NCBI RefSeq assembly: GCF_018372875.1
Contig: NZ_JAHAIF010000043.1
Location: 1 to 24,669, forward strand
Reading direction: 5' to 3'
Source of the DNA: Clostridium sp.
GTDB lineage: Bacteria; Bacillota; Clostridia; Clostridiales; Clostridiaceae
DNA length: 24,669 bases
Shown here one piece after another: positions 1 through 6,731 of this stretch. Every line of letters begins with the position of its first letter. Position 1 is the stretch's first letter. A program made the translations under genes and the position numbers. The notes beneath the pieces are model-generated. The model searched no databases, was not told the origin of the DNA, and worked only from the letters and a program-made list of their open reading frames with translations.

Positions 1-47
1 GTGTTTAAGTACAAATAATATCTAAAGGTTATTCGTAAAATAGGAAA

Positions 48-96
48 AAAGGAGCTGTCGCTAACGGATTTTATTCCGCTAATGCGACAGCTCCTT
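48..96. repeat. 49-bp dispersed hairpin repeat, copy 1
   Basis: This inverted repeat has a 13-bp perfect outer stem (AAGGAGCTGTCGC pairing with GCGACAGCTCCTT) and an inner CGGA/TCCG stem around a TTTTAT loop. The same 49 bases occur without a mismatch at 19818-19866. It sits just upstream of the LUD gene, and it could end a transcript coming from outside the window. Identity through the loop as well as the stem suggests a dispersed repeat rather than two unrelated terminators. Confidence 0.85.
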
Positions 97-142
97 CTTA
101 TATGATAAAATTTACTTAAAGATGTATTGAGGAGGTTTTTAT

Positions 143-784
143 ATGGATAAGAATTTAAAGTGGGTTAATGAACAAAAAATAATTAGAACAATTAAAGCTT
201 TAGAGAAAAATAATATGAATGGTTACTTAGTTGAAAATGAAGAGGAATTAATAGATAAAATTAAAGAAATAGTTTCAGAAGGTTCAATGGTAGCGTGTGG
301 TGGTTCTATGTCTTTATTTGAAACAGGGGTAATAAATCATCTAAGAAGCAATAGATATAGGTTTCTAGATAGATATAAGGAAGGATTAACAAAAGAGGAA
401 TTAGTGAAAATTTATAAAGAAGCCTTTTTTGCAGATGCATATTTTTCTAGTAGTAATGCCATAACAGAAGATGGACAACTATATAATGTTGATGGGAATG
501 GAAATAGGGTAGCAGCTTTATTATATGGACCAGAAAAAGTAATTATCATATGTGGTATTAATAAGATAGTTCCAACATTAGAGGATGCTATAAAAAGGAA
601 TGAAACAATAAGTGCACCAGCTAATGCAAAAAGATTAAATAAAAATACTCCTTGTACAAAGGTAGGATATTGCATGAACTGCAATAGTAAAGAAAGGATA
701 TGTAGTGAGTACACTGTTATAAAAAGACAAAGTATAAAAGGAAGAATACATGTTATATTTTTAAATAAAGAGGTAGGATATTAA
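143..784 (+). CDS. LUD-domain (lactate utilization, DUF162-type) protein
   Basis: The 213-aa product looks like a stand-alone LUD/DUF162 protein, the fold also found in LutB and LutC of lactate oxidation. Family hallmarks visible are a glycine-rich CGGSMSLFETG stretch near residue 52, the SSNAITEDGQLYNVDGNGNR segment near residue 103, and a C-terminal cluster of four cysteines (CTKVGYCMNC followed by C) that might bind metal. No lutA or lutB neighbour is present, so it is an orphan family member and its substrate is unknown. The start is supported by GAGGAGG nine bases upstream. A long open frame antisense to it is a shadow. Confidence 0.85.
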   Translation: MDKNLKWVNEQKIIRTIKALEKNNMNGYLVENEEELIDKIKEIVSEGSMVACGGSMSLFETGVINHLRSNRYRFLDRYKEGLTKEELVKIYKEAFFADAYFSSSNAITEDGQLYNVDGNGNRVAALLYGPEKVIIICGINKIVPTLEDAIKRNETISAPANAKRLNKNTPCTKVGYCMNCNSKERICSEYTVIKRQSIKGRIHVIFLNKEVGY

Positions 785-854
785 AATTGTATCAAAAAAG
801 GAACCATTTAATACATATATATTATAAAAGCATCTTTATGAGAGGATGGTATAT

Positions 855-1394
855 ATGTTTGGAATGTTTCCTTTTATGTTTAATAATAGTCCTATGAATA
901 ATAACAATAATAATTTTAACTATGGAAGTATATTAAATAGTTTGCTAAATGATGATTTTATAAATGGAATGGTTGATCAACTTTTATCTAGTGATTTTGT
1001 AAATAATATGGTTGATGATTTGATGAATGAGGATGCTTATGATATATCAATAAAAGATTATGGCCCATATTATTTGATAAAAGGATATTTGCCAGGATTA
1101 ACTCCAAAGGATGTAAATATAGATTTTGAGAAAAATAAAGCTATATTAACCATTAAGAAAAAGCAAACATATTCAAATGGTAAAAATGTAAGAATGACAA
1201 TAATTCAAACTGGTGGAGACTTAGTAAAAACATTCTATGTAGAAGAAATAGATGTGACAAAATTAAAAGCATCGTTTGATAATGAGTTATTGTTGTTGAC
1301 ATTACCTAAGAGAAAACAGATACAATCTAAGGATGCTGTTGTAGAAGATGATTCTCCAACCATTATAGATGTAGATAATTATAAGGTAGAATAA
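855..1394 (+). CDS. Hsp20/alpha-crystallin family small heat shock protein
   Basis: The protein is a small heat shock chaperone that would hold unfolding proteins in the cytoplasm. After an Asn- and Met-rich N-terminal arm (about residues 1-60) comes an alpha-crystallin domain of beta strands (about 65-150), starting near DISIKDYGPYYLIKGYLPG and ending with a LLLLTLPK strand, then an acidic tail. An in-frame ATG exists at 846, but GAGAGG at 840-845 abuts it and lies nine bases before the ATG at 855, so I chose 855 (179 aa). I saw no CIRCE element upstream. A perfect hairpin that also covers the rlmH ribosome binding site follows the stop codon. Confidence 0.85.
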   Translation: MFGMFPFMFNNSPMNNNNNNFNYGSILNSLLNDDFINGMVDQLLSSDFVNNMVDDLMNEDAYDISIKDYGPYYLIKGYLPGLTPKDVNIDFEKNKAILTIKKKQTYSNGKNVRMTIIQTGGDLVKTFYVEEIDVTKLKASFDNELLLLTLPKRKQIQSKDAVVEDDSPTIIDVDNYKVE

Positions 1395-1405
1395 AGTGAG
1401 TTTTA

Positions 1406-1451
1406 ATCCTCCTTTGTGGTAATATATTAGTATGTTACCACAAAGGAGGAT
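1406..1451 (+). promoter_or_regulatory. 17-bp perfect hairpin burying the rlmH Shine-Dalgarno
   Basis: ATCCTCCTTTGTGGTAA (1406-1422) pairs perfectly with TTACCACAAAGGAGGAT (1435-1451) across a 12-base loop. The 3' arm contains AAAGGAGG, the ribosome binding site of rlmH. A short T run follows. It can act as the hsp20 terminator, and in any read-through RNA it would hide the rlmH ribosome binding site. Confidence 0.8.
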
Positions 1452-1457
1452 ATTTTT

Positions 1458-1937
1458 ATGAACATTTCAATTATTGCAGTAGGAAAGTTAAAAGAGAAGT
1501 ATTTAAAACAAGCAATTGAGGAATATTCAAAGAGGCTGAGTAGATATTGTAAGTTAGAAGTTATAGAGTTGCCAGATGAAAAGACACCAGATAATGCATC
1601 AGAAAAAGAAGAACAACAAATAAAAGAAAAAGAAGGTAGATTAATTCTATCTAAGATAAAGGATAATTCTTATGTAGTTGCCATGGACTTAAAAGGTAAG
1701 CAAATAACTTCTGAAGAGTTTGCTTCGTTTATATCAAATTGTGGTGTTACAGGAAATTCAAATATAGTTTTTATAATTGGGGGAAGTTTAGGTCTATCGG
1801 AAGATGTAATTAAAAGGGCAAATTATAAGCTATGCTTTTCAAAAATGACATTTCCACATCAACTATTTAGAGTGATGCTTTTAGAGCAAGTATATAGGGG
1901 ATTTAGAATTATAAATAATGAACCGTATCACAAGTAA
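1458..1937 (+). CDS. rlmH: 23S rRNA (pseudouridine1915-N3)-methyltransferase RlmH
   Basis: RlmH is a SPOUT-class methyltransferase that uses S-adenosylmethionine to methylate pseudouridine 1915 in helix 69 of 23S rRNA on assembled ribosomes. The 159-aa length is the family's usual one. The sequence shows the expected N-terminus (MNISIIAVGKLKEKY), the FIIGGSLGLS cofactor loop near residue 105, the MTFPHQLFRVMLLEQVYR segment near 133, and the invariant YHK C-terminus. Its last 18 bases form the left copy of a repeat found again at 10944 and 12239, the probable attachment site of the accessory region. The gene itself is intact. Confidence 0.97.
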   Translation: MNISIIAVGKLKEKYLKQAIEEYSKRLSRYCKLEVIELPDEKTPDNASEKEEQQIKEKEGRLILSKIKDNSYVVAMDLKGKQITSEEFASFISNCGVTGNSNIVFIIGGSLGLSEDVIKRANYKLCFSKMTFPHQLFRVMLLEQVYRGFRIINNEPYHK

Positions 1938-1951
1938 AGGAGGTTTTTACT
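1920..1951 (+). repeat. Putative attL: rlmH 3' end plus flank (att copy 1)
   Basis: GAACCGTATCACAAGTAA encodes the last five RlmH residues and the stop, and is followed by AGGAGGTTTTTACT. Direct repeats lie at 10944-10975 and 12239-12270. Over these 32 positions I count 27 matches with copy 3 and 25 with copy 2. In staphylococci the equivalent codons (EAYHK-stop) are the SCC integration site used by Ccr recombinases. Its role as an attachment site here is inference. Confidence 0.7.
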
Positions 1952-1955
1952 AAAA

Positions 1956-1982
1956 ATGGATAATGAAAAATGGTATAAGTAA
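1956..1982 (+). other. Eight-codon open frame after a strong ribosome binding site
   Basis: AAAGGAGG just after the rlmH stop precedes an ATG by a near-normal distance, but the frame (MDNEKWYK) stops after eight codons. It could be the 5' stub of a gene cut by integration or deletion, or a leader peptide. It lies immediately inside the proposed left junction, which favours a truncated gene start. Confidence 0.35.
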
Positions 1983-2062
1983 TAATATACATGTTTAAAA
2001 ATAATGCCTATTGTAATATAATTAGAGTAATGAGAATTATGTATTTAAGGGAGGCTTTATTT

Positions 2063-2323
2063 ATGGGACAATTATGTAAAATATGTGGAAAAATATTAAA
2101 TCGCTCTCAATATAATAAGGATGGGACATTAAAATCTTGTCCAAGGTGCTCAACTGAAAATGGAGAAGAGCATGTTTATTATTCATATCCTGATGACTTT
2201 GGAACAACTCCAAAGAGAGCATCAGGCAATAGACCAGATGGACCACAGAGCCATTGTGAAAGTTGTAGATTCGAAAAGGATAGTTATCCTAGAGGAATTT
2301 TGTGTAGTGAAGTAGATAAATAA
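2063..2323 (+). CDS. Small zinc-ribbon (CxxC) protein
   Basis: The 86-aa protein has three paired-cysteine motifs: CKIC at residues 5-8, CPRC near 30, and CESC near 71, plus a late cysteine. It therefore probably binds one or two structural zinc ions. I do not recognise a specific function. The open frame extends upstream to 1991, but GGGAGG lies about eight bases before the ATG at 2063 and the upstream codons show no family character, so I chose 2063. If copy 1 of the repeat is attL, this is the first cassette gene. It may instead be an old neighbour of rlmH, which comparison with other clostridia would settle. Confidence 0.7.
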   Translation: MGQLCKICGKILNRSQYNKDGTLKSCPRCSTENGEEHVYYSYPDDFGTTPKRASGNRPDGPQSHCESCRFEKDSYPRGILCSEVDK

Positions 2324-2332
2324 GTTTAATAT

Positions 2333-2372
2333 CATATAAATAACCTTTGAAAAATCAAAGGTTATTTATATG
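2333..2372. terminator. Bidirectional terminator hairpin
   Basis: An 18-bp perfect stem, CATATAAATAACCTTTGA and its complement, closes on an AAAA loop. It separates the zinc-ribbon gene from the restriction-modification operon. No long T run follows on either strand. Confidence 0.65.
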
Positions 2373-2391
2373 TAAGAATAAAAATTTAAAA

Positions 2392-2401
2392 AACATATGT
2401 T
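2392..2401. promoter_or_regulatory. LexA-like palindrome upstream of the R-M operon
   Basis: AACATATGTT is a perfect 10-bp palindrome. It resembles the core of the Gram-positive LexA box (GAAC-N4-GTTC), with one outer G replaced by A. It lies about 60 bases before the methyltransferase start and upstream of a TATAAT at 2432-2437. A match this short can arise by chance in AT-rich DNA. Confidence 0.25.
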
Positions 2402-2453
2402 CTAATGGTCTTTTTAAGTTATACTTAAATATATAATACTTTGGAGGAACAAT

Positions 2454-3296
2454 ATGAAAAAGAATAAAATATTATTAGCAGCACCAGTGTTAAAGTGGGT
2501 AGGTGGAAAAAGACAGTTAATGGGTGAAATAGAAAAAGTGTTACCCAAAACATATACGACATATTATGAACCATTTATAGGTGGTGGAGCAGTATTATTT
2601 GAGTTGCAACCTAAAAAAGCTGTTATTAATGATGTTAATAGTGAATTAATAAATTTATATAATGTAATTAAAGATGATGTAGAATTATTAATAGAAGATT
2701 TAAGAAAACATGAAAATACATCAGAATATTTTTATAGAATTAGAGAAATGGATAGAGATAGAGAGTTATATGAAAAGTTATCTAACATTGAAAAAGCATC
2801 AAGAATAGTTTATTTAAATAAGACATGTTTTAATGGATTATTTAGGGTTAATAAGTCAGGTGAGTTTAATTCACCATTTGGTAAGTATAAAAACCCTAAC
2901 ATAGTAGATGAAGTAACTCTTAGGGCTGTAAGTAAGTATTTTAATAAAGCTGATATAAAAATTTTAAATAGTGATTTTGAGCAGAGTTTAAAAGGAATAA
3001 GGAAAGGTTCTTTTGTATATTTAGACCCACCATATGACCCAGTTTCTAGTAGTGCTAATTTTACTGGATATGATAAGGGGGGATTTAATAGGGATGAACA
3101 AATAAGACTAAAAAAATTATGTGATAAATTAGACAAAAAAGGTGTTAAATTTTTATTATCAAATTCTGCAACAGACTTTATTAAAGATTTATATAAGGAT
3201 TATAATATAAAAGTTGTTAAGGCTAAACGAGCAATAAATTCTAATGGTAATGCTAGAGGGGAAGTAGATGAGGTGTTAGTGAGAAATTATGAGTAA
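2454..3296 (+). CDS. D12-class DNA adenine-N6 methyltransferase (Dam/DpnM-like)
   Basis: The 280-aa enzyme transfers a methyl group from S-adenosylmethionine to an adenine in double-stranded DNA and would protect host DNA from the endonuclease that follows. It has the alpha-class D12 order: KWVGGKRQL at residues 14-22, the cofactor motif FIGGGA at 41-46, and the catalytic DPPY at 191-194. Many D12 enzymes, including Dam and DpnM, recognise GATC, but others in the class do not, so specificity is not proven. GGAGG lies a normal distance before the ATG. The 3' end overlaps the next gene by eight bases (ATGAGTAA), which implies translational coupling in one operon. Confidence 0.92.
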   Translation: MKKNKILLAAPVLKWVGGKRQLMGEIEKVLPKTYTTYYEPFIGGGAVLFELQPKKAVINDVNSELINLYNVIKDDVELLIEDLRKHENTSEYFYRIREMDRDRELYEKLSNIEKASRIVYLNKTCFNGLFRVNKSGEFNSPFGKYKNPNIVDEVTLRAVSKYFNKADIKILNSDFEQSLKGIRKGSFVYLDPPYDPVSSSANFTGYDKGGFNRDEQIRLKKLCDKLDKKGVKFLLSNSATDFIKDLYKDYNIKVVKAKRAINSNGNARGEVDEVLVRNYE

Positions 3297-4578
3297 GAGT
3301 AAAAATGATATAGCATGGGAATTTTTGTTTAATAAATATAATATAATTTCCGAGGTCGAAAGAAGTGGTAAATTTGAAATTACATCAAAACAAATTAATG
3401 AAGTAAGAGAAGCTAGATTGATGACTAAATTTGACCATAAAGTAAATTTACCTAAAGTTTTTGCTGATAACAAACTTTCAATATTACCAATTACTAGAGG
3501 AAGTTATATAATTTCTAAATTTGAAGCATATAGTAGCTTTGAAAATATAAATCCGGAAGTTGTCAGAGTACAATTTCCGGAATATATTACTAGTATAGAT
3601 TATGAAAACATCAGTAGTGAAGCTATGGCAATTAATTGTGCATATGTTTCTGGAATAATACATGATTTCGTAGATGATGATGAAATAGTTCCAACAGTAA
3701 GTGGAAGAATGAGTTCAGATTTATTTAGCTTCAAAATCAAAGATATTAATAGTGATGAGATGGAAGTTGAGGTTGAAAATTCTCAAATAGAAATAGATGG
3801 TGGTTATGAGGGAGTCAAAACTTTAAGTTTAATTGAGGCAAAAAATTCACTTTCGGATGATTTTATAATAAGACAGCTTTATTATCCATATAGATTATGG
3901 AGTAATAAAATAGATAAAAAAGTAAAACCAATATTTATGGTTTACTCTAATGGGATTTATAATTTATATGAGTATGAATTTAAAGATAAAGAAAATTACA
4001 ATTCATTAGTATTGGTAAAGCAAAAAAACTATACAATTGAAAATATAGATATAGAAATAAATGATATTATAGAAAAGTTTAATAATACAGAAGTTGTGGA
4101 CGAGCCTGAAATACCATTTCCACAAGCAGATAGCTTTAATAGGGTTATTAATTTATGTGAATTATTATATAAAAATGAAATGACTAAGGAAGAAATAACT
4201 GTAAATTATGATTTCAACCCTAGACAAACAAACTATTATACTGATGCAGGAAGATATCTTGGTCTTATAGACAAAAAAAGAGGAAAAGATGGAGTAAAAT
4301 TTTTTTTGACGGCAGAAGGAAGAAATATATTTAAATTAAGATATAAAGAAAGACAGTTAAAATATGTTGAATTAATATTTAAACATAAAGCTTTTAGAGA
4401 ATGTTTTAAGGAATGCTTAGAATATAGTGAGATTCCAGCTAGGAAAGATGTTGTAAGAATTATGGAAGAGTCAAATTTATATAAAGTTCAAGCGAATAGT
4501 ACATATGAAAGAAGGGCTTCAACAGTAACTGGATGGGTTAATTGGATAATAGAATTAACTAAGATAGTATCAGAATAG
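3289..4578 (+). CDS. Probable type II restriction endonuclease, PD-(D/E)XK-like
   Basis: The 429-aa protein is translationally coupled to the D12 methyltransferase, the classic arrangement of a type II system. I do not recognise a named enzyme such as DpnII, which is much shorter. A credible PD-(D/E)XK core is visible: E168-I-D170 in one strand and IEAK at residues 182-185 in the next (E183, K185). The C-terminal 150 residues look like winged-helix DNA-binding domains: a QTNYYTDAGRYLGLI segment near 308 and a second helical part from about 350 to the end. The cut site is inferred to be that of the partner methyltransferase. A strong terminator follows. Confidence 0.7.
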   Translation: MSKSKNDIAWEFLFNKYNIISEVERSGKFEITSKQINEVREARLMTKFDHKVNLPKVFADNKLSILPITRGSYIISKFEAYSSFENINPEVVRVQFPEYITSIDYENISSEAMAINCAYVSGIIHDFVDDDEIVPTVSGRMSSDLFSFKIKDINSDEMEVEVENSQIEIDGGYEGVKTLSLIEAKNSLSDDFIIRQLYYPYRLWSNKIDKKVKPIFMVYSNGIYNLYEYEFKDKENYNSLVLVKQKNYTIENIDIEINDIIEKFNNTEVVDEPEIPFPQADSFNRVINLCELLYKNEMTKEEITVNYDFNPRQTNYYTDAGRYLGLIDKKRGKDGVKFFLTAEGRNIFKLRYKERQLKYVELIFKHKAFRECFKECLEYSEIPARKDVVRIMEESNLYKVQANSTYERRASTVTGWVNWIIELTKIVSE

Positions 4579-4610
4579 AATTTTAAATATATATTATTAT
4601 ATGGAATGAT

Positions 4611-4652
4611 AAAAACTCTTACTTGTATTTATATATACAGGTAAGAGTTTTT
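4611..4652 (+). terminator. Terminator of the R-M operon
   Basis: The arm AAAAACTCTTAC plus TTGTAT pairs with ATACAGGTAAGAGTTTTT, with one G-T wobble and a short AT loop, and ends in a T run. It would also work on the opposite strand. Confidence 0.85.
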
Positions 4653-4675
4653 ATATTTAGAAGGGAGAGTACAGA

Positions 4676-5014
4676 GTGAAAAAAGTTTATAAAGAAAGTC
4701 AACTATTAGAGGTGAATAATATACCATCAGAAGTAATTGAAAGAATGAAAGCAATAATAGATATACTAAATGAAAATTATGGAGATAATAGGAATATAGA
4801 ATCTGATTTAGGTGGATATGTAGTTATAGTAGAAAATATCGTAGATATCAAAATAATGAAACAAGATAAATTACAAGGTTTAATACCAGAATATACTGAT
4901 ATAATTGAATGTAGTGAAGGAGTTAATTGGACTTCTTCACTATTTTTGCTTTCAAGTGATTTTGCAATAGTAGTAGTAACAACAGAAGAACTTTCTAAGT
5001 TCCTAATAGAATAA
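4676..5014 (+). CDS. Hypothetical protein, 112 aa
   Basis: I do not recognise the family with confidence. The start is GTG, supported by AAGGGAGAG eight to nine bases upstream. The protein is acidic, with alternating helix and strand character. Its centre (SDLGGYVVIVENIVDI) and its end (LFLLSSDFAIVVVTTEEL) look like buried beta strands of a small soluble domain. No signal peptide or membrane span is visible. It lies 19 bases before the next start and is probably co-transcribed with it, downstream of the R-M terminator. Small cytoplasmic proteins of this kind are common cargo of mobile elements. Confidence 0.6.
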   Translation: MKKVYKESQLLEVNNIPSEVIERMKAIIDILNENYGDNRNIESDLGGYVVIVENIVDIKIMKQDKLQGLIPEYTDIIECSEGVNWTSSLFLLSSDFAIVVVTTEELSKFLIE

Positions 5015-5033
5015 GGGAGAGAGGTTGAATAAC

Positions 5034-5339
5034 ATGGGTAAGAAGAGTGAAGAAAAGATAATCAAGGAAACTAAATACTGTAAGATAATAAATCAAGGAA
5101 AAGTTGGAGAAGGAGAGTACACATACTCAATAGAGAAAATCTACATCAAGGAGCTAAAGAGAGATGAAGTAAGATTCTGTGTCTACAAGGCAACTAGAAG
5201 AGGTGATGAAACATATATTCCAAGAAGTCTTGATGTAACAGAACTAGAACTAATAGAGCTAATAAAAGAGTCAATAAGAGAGAAAGTATTTTCAGAAGGA
5301 TTCATTGAAATGCTAAAGCAAGAAATAAATAAAATCTAA
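5034..5339 (+). CDS. Hypothetical protein, 101 aa
   Basis: This is a small charged protein with a lysine-rich N-terminus, a central beta-rich part (EYTYSIEKIYIKELKRDEVR) and a helical C-terminus. I do not recognise a family. A TTG three codons upstream is in frame, but GGGAGAGAGG lies nine bases before the ATG at 5034, which fixes the start. Its codons use more CTA, GTC and ATC than the adjacent genes, hinting at a separate origin. It is followed at once by a terminator, so it ends the two-gene unit that begins at 4676. Confidence 0.6.
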   Translation: MGKKSEEKIIKETKYCKIINQGKVGEGEYTYSIEKIYIKELKRDEVRFCVYKATRRGDETYIPRSLDVTELELIELIKESIREKVFSEGFIEMLKQEINKI

Positions 5340-5378
5340 AAGTCTTAATTGCTATAAGGAGAGTGATTAAGACTTTTT
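5338..5378 (+). terminator. Intrinsic terminator
   Basis: AAAAGTCTTAAT pairs with ATTAAGACTTTTT around an 18-base loop and runs into T residues. It overlaps the stop codon of the preceding gene. Confidence 0.8.
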
Positions 5379-5413
5379 CTATTTATATAAAACTATAGAA
5401 AGAGGGAGTATAA

Positions 5414-6040
5414 ATGTTTAATAAAGATAATGTGTTCATTGCAGTTAATGAAGAAGTTTCTTTAATAATTCAGCAATATATAATAAGAGAAATTAAGAAG
5501 GTATTAGATAAATATAAGAGTATAAAAACAGAAGAATTAAGAAGTGTAGAAAAATTAATAAACAGTATAAGTAATAAAGAACTAAAAGAAGAATTCTTAA
5601 ATAATTGGAGTATGTCCGTAAAGTTAGCAAAAGAAATTGGAGATAATGAAGTTGATGATAGGATAATTTCTATGTACCAAACTATGAAAGGGAATGGATT
5701 AGAAGATTTATCAATAGATTATGTTATTAATTGGTGTAATGAGTTAGATGAACAAGGTTATGTAATGCTTGATGATTATAGCATAATTTATAAAAGTTCA
5801 GATAACTTAAGAGATATTGCAATAGGACTATTAGATGAACTACTTGATGATGCGATTTATGTTAATTCCTTAATAGATAAGGACTCACTAGTTGAATATT
5901 GGATAGAGCAAACAAGTAAAGAAGATGTAATAGATGACTTAATTAGAGGAAGTAATATTGAAGAACTATTAGGACTTGCTCCAGAAAACATATATGAAGA
6001 TGAATATAATAAATATTTATATTCTGAAATAGATTGTTAA
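5414..6040 (+). CDS. Hypothetical acidic protein, 208 aa
   Basis: The product is strongly acidic and almost all helical by appearance, without membrane spans or a signal peptide. I recognise no domain. Long runs rich in Asp, Glu, Leu and Ile (for example residues 125-180) fit a helical-bundle or DNA-mimic-like protein, but that is only an impression from composition. AGAGGGAG lies about nine bases before the ATG. Its N-terminus (MFNKDNVFI) resembles that of the DUF960 protein that follows (MFNKNNRYM). It is flanked by terminators on both sides, so it appears to be a single-gene unit. Confidence 0.6.
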   Translation: MFNKDNVFIAVNEEVSLIIQQYIIREIKKVLDKYKSIKTEELRSVEKLINSISNKELKEEFLNNWSMSVKLAKEIGDNEVDDRIISMYQTMKGNGLEDLSIDYVINWCNELDEQGYVMLDDYSIIYKSSDNLRDIAIGLLDELLDDAIYVNSLIDKDSLVEYWIEQTSKEDVIDDLIRGSNIEELLGLAPENIYEDEYNKYLYSEIDC

Positions 6041-6041
6041 G

Positions 6042-6077
6042 AGGTTATATCTTAGTTAATAAGGTATAGCCTTTTTT
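6042..6077 (+). terminator. Intrinsic terminator
   Basis: GGTTATATCTTA pairs with TAAGGTATAGCC through two G-T wobbles and is followed by seven T residues. It starts within two bases of the preceding stop codon. Confidence 0.8.
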
Positions 6078-6123
6078 ACTTTTAGATAAAGATGAAAGGC
6101 TAATAATAAGGAGATAAAAGAAT

Positions 6124-6432
6124 ATGTTTAATAAAAATAATAGGTATATGACGAGAGGGATTAAAGAAACATTGGATATTTCATTACAGATGATGTTATG
6201 GAAAATGGTTGATGATTTAAAAGAAAGCAAAGAAATAGAGTTAGATTATCTACAAGTATTTAAGATAAGAAGAAGTAATGAAGAATTAATAATAGATCAT
6301 ACACAAGAAGTATCAGAATATAAGAAAATCTATACATTTAATAAGTTAAGTAGCTTAGTAGAAGAAGATTTAAAAATATTCATAATTGATGAGAATGATT
6401 ATAATATCATGCTTTTAGCAGAAGAGTATTGA
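6124..6432 (+). CDS. DUF960 family protein
   Basis: The 102-aa sequence has the family pattern I know for DUF960: an N-terminal RYMTRGIKETLDISLQ stretch, a central MMLWKMVDDLK helix followed by ELDYLQVF, a HTQEVSEYKKIY segment, and a C-terminal MLLAEEY. No biochemical function is established for the family as far as I know. In staphylococci DUF960 genes are among the conserved open frames accompanying ccr recombinase genes in SCC elements. That fits the large serine recombinase and the rlmH-end repeats here. AAGGAGAT precedes the ATG by about ten bases. The gene follows the 208-aa gene after a terminator. Confidence 0.85.
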   Translation: MFNKNNRYMTRGIKETLDISLQMMLWKMVDDLKESKEIELDYLQVFKIRRSNEELIIDHTQEVSEYKKIYTFNKLSSLVEEDLKIFIIDENDYNIMLLAEEY

Positions 6433-6489
6433 TTAAAAAGTAATGATAAATGAAGATTGTAATAATTTAAGAAATAGGAGGAGAAAGTC

Positions 6490-6573
6490 ATGGATATAGT
6501 AACAGTAATAAAGGTACTTGGAACAGTATTAACAGTTGTGGCAACTTCAATAGAAGCAACAACTAAGAAGTAG
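6490..6573 (+). CDS. 27-residue amphipathic peptide
   Basis: The frame begins at an ATG with GGAGGAG eight bases upstream and encodes a peptide starting MDIVTVIKVLGTVLTVVATS and ending IEATTKK. Polar residues fall at positions 2, 5, 8, 12, 15, 19 and 22 while Ile, Val and Leu fill the rest, an ideal amphipathic helix with a basic C-terminal tip. A perfect 16-bp terminator follows 11 bases after the stop. That layout (strong ribosome binding site, tiny frame, strong terminator) argues for a real peptide. It could be a membrane-active peptide, a type I toxin or a signal. I recognise no named family. Confidence 0.6.
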   Translation: MDIVTVIKVLGTVLTVVATSIEATTKK

Positions 6574-6584
6574 TATGAAATAAG

Positions 6585-6634
6585 GTATCATCACAATTAA
6601 TAAGAATAATAAATTAATTGTGATGATATTATAA
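6585..6634 (+). terminator. Strong terminator after the small peptide gene
   Basis: TATCATCACAATTAAT and its exact complement ATTAATTGTGATGATA form a 16-bp stem around an A-rich loop, followed by a weak T/A tail. It ends the DUF960/small peptide unit. Confidence 0.75.
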
Positions 6635-6670
6635 CAATAAGCTAATTTTTTTTATAACAATAATAAACTA

Positions 6671-6731
6671 CTAGAAAATATCGTTGTAATAGTAGTGTCG
6701 ATGTAACGATAGTGACGATATTTTCAGTTAG
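6671..6731. repeat. GAAAATATCG inverted repeat, copy 1
   Basis: GAAAATATCGT (6674-6684) and ACGATATTTTC (6715-6725) are exact complements, separated by a 30-base centre with AACGATA and TCGATG submotifs. A related palindrome lies 36 bases before the recombinase gene at 8767-8810. It is followed by AGAATAAG and a GAGGAG motif, as if it once preceded a gene. It may be an operator or a recombinase binding site. Confidence 0.6.

Noticed and set aside
412..714. 100-codon open frame antisense to the LUD gene
   Set aside because: No ribosome binding site; it is the reverse reading of a well-supported gene. The same applies to the other minus-strand frames inside genes, including those within the surface protein gene.
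785..854. CIRCE or CtsR operator before the Hsp20 gene
   Set aside because: Neither TTAGCACTC-N9-GAGTGCTAA nor the CtsR heptad repeat is present.
1991..2062. Upstream extension of the zinc-ribbon protein
   Set aside because: The extra 24 residues have no ribosome binding site, whereas GGGAGG is correctly placed before ATG 2063.
6045..6230. 61-codon minus-strand frame over the terminator and DUF960 start
   Set aside because: It crosses a clear terminator and the start of a supported gene and has no initiation signal.
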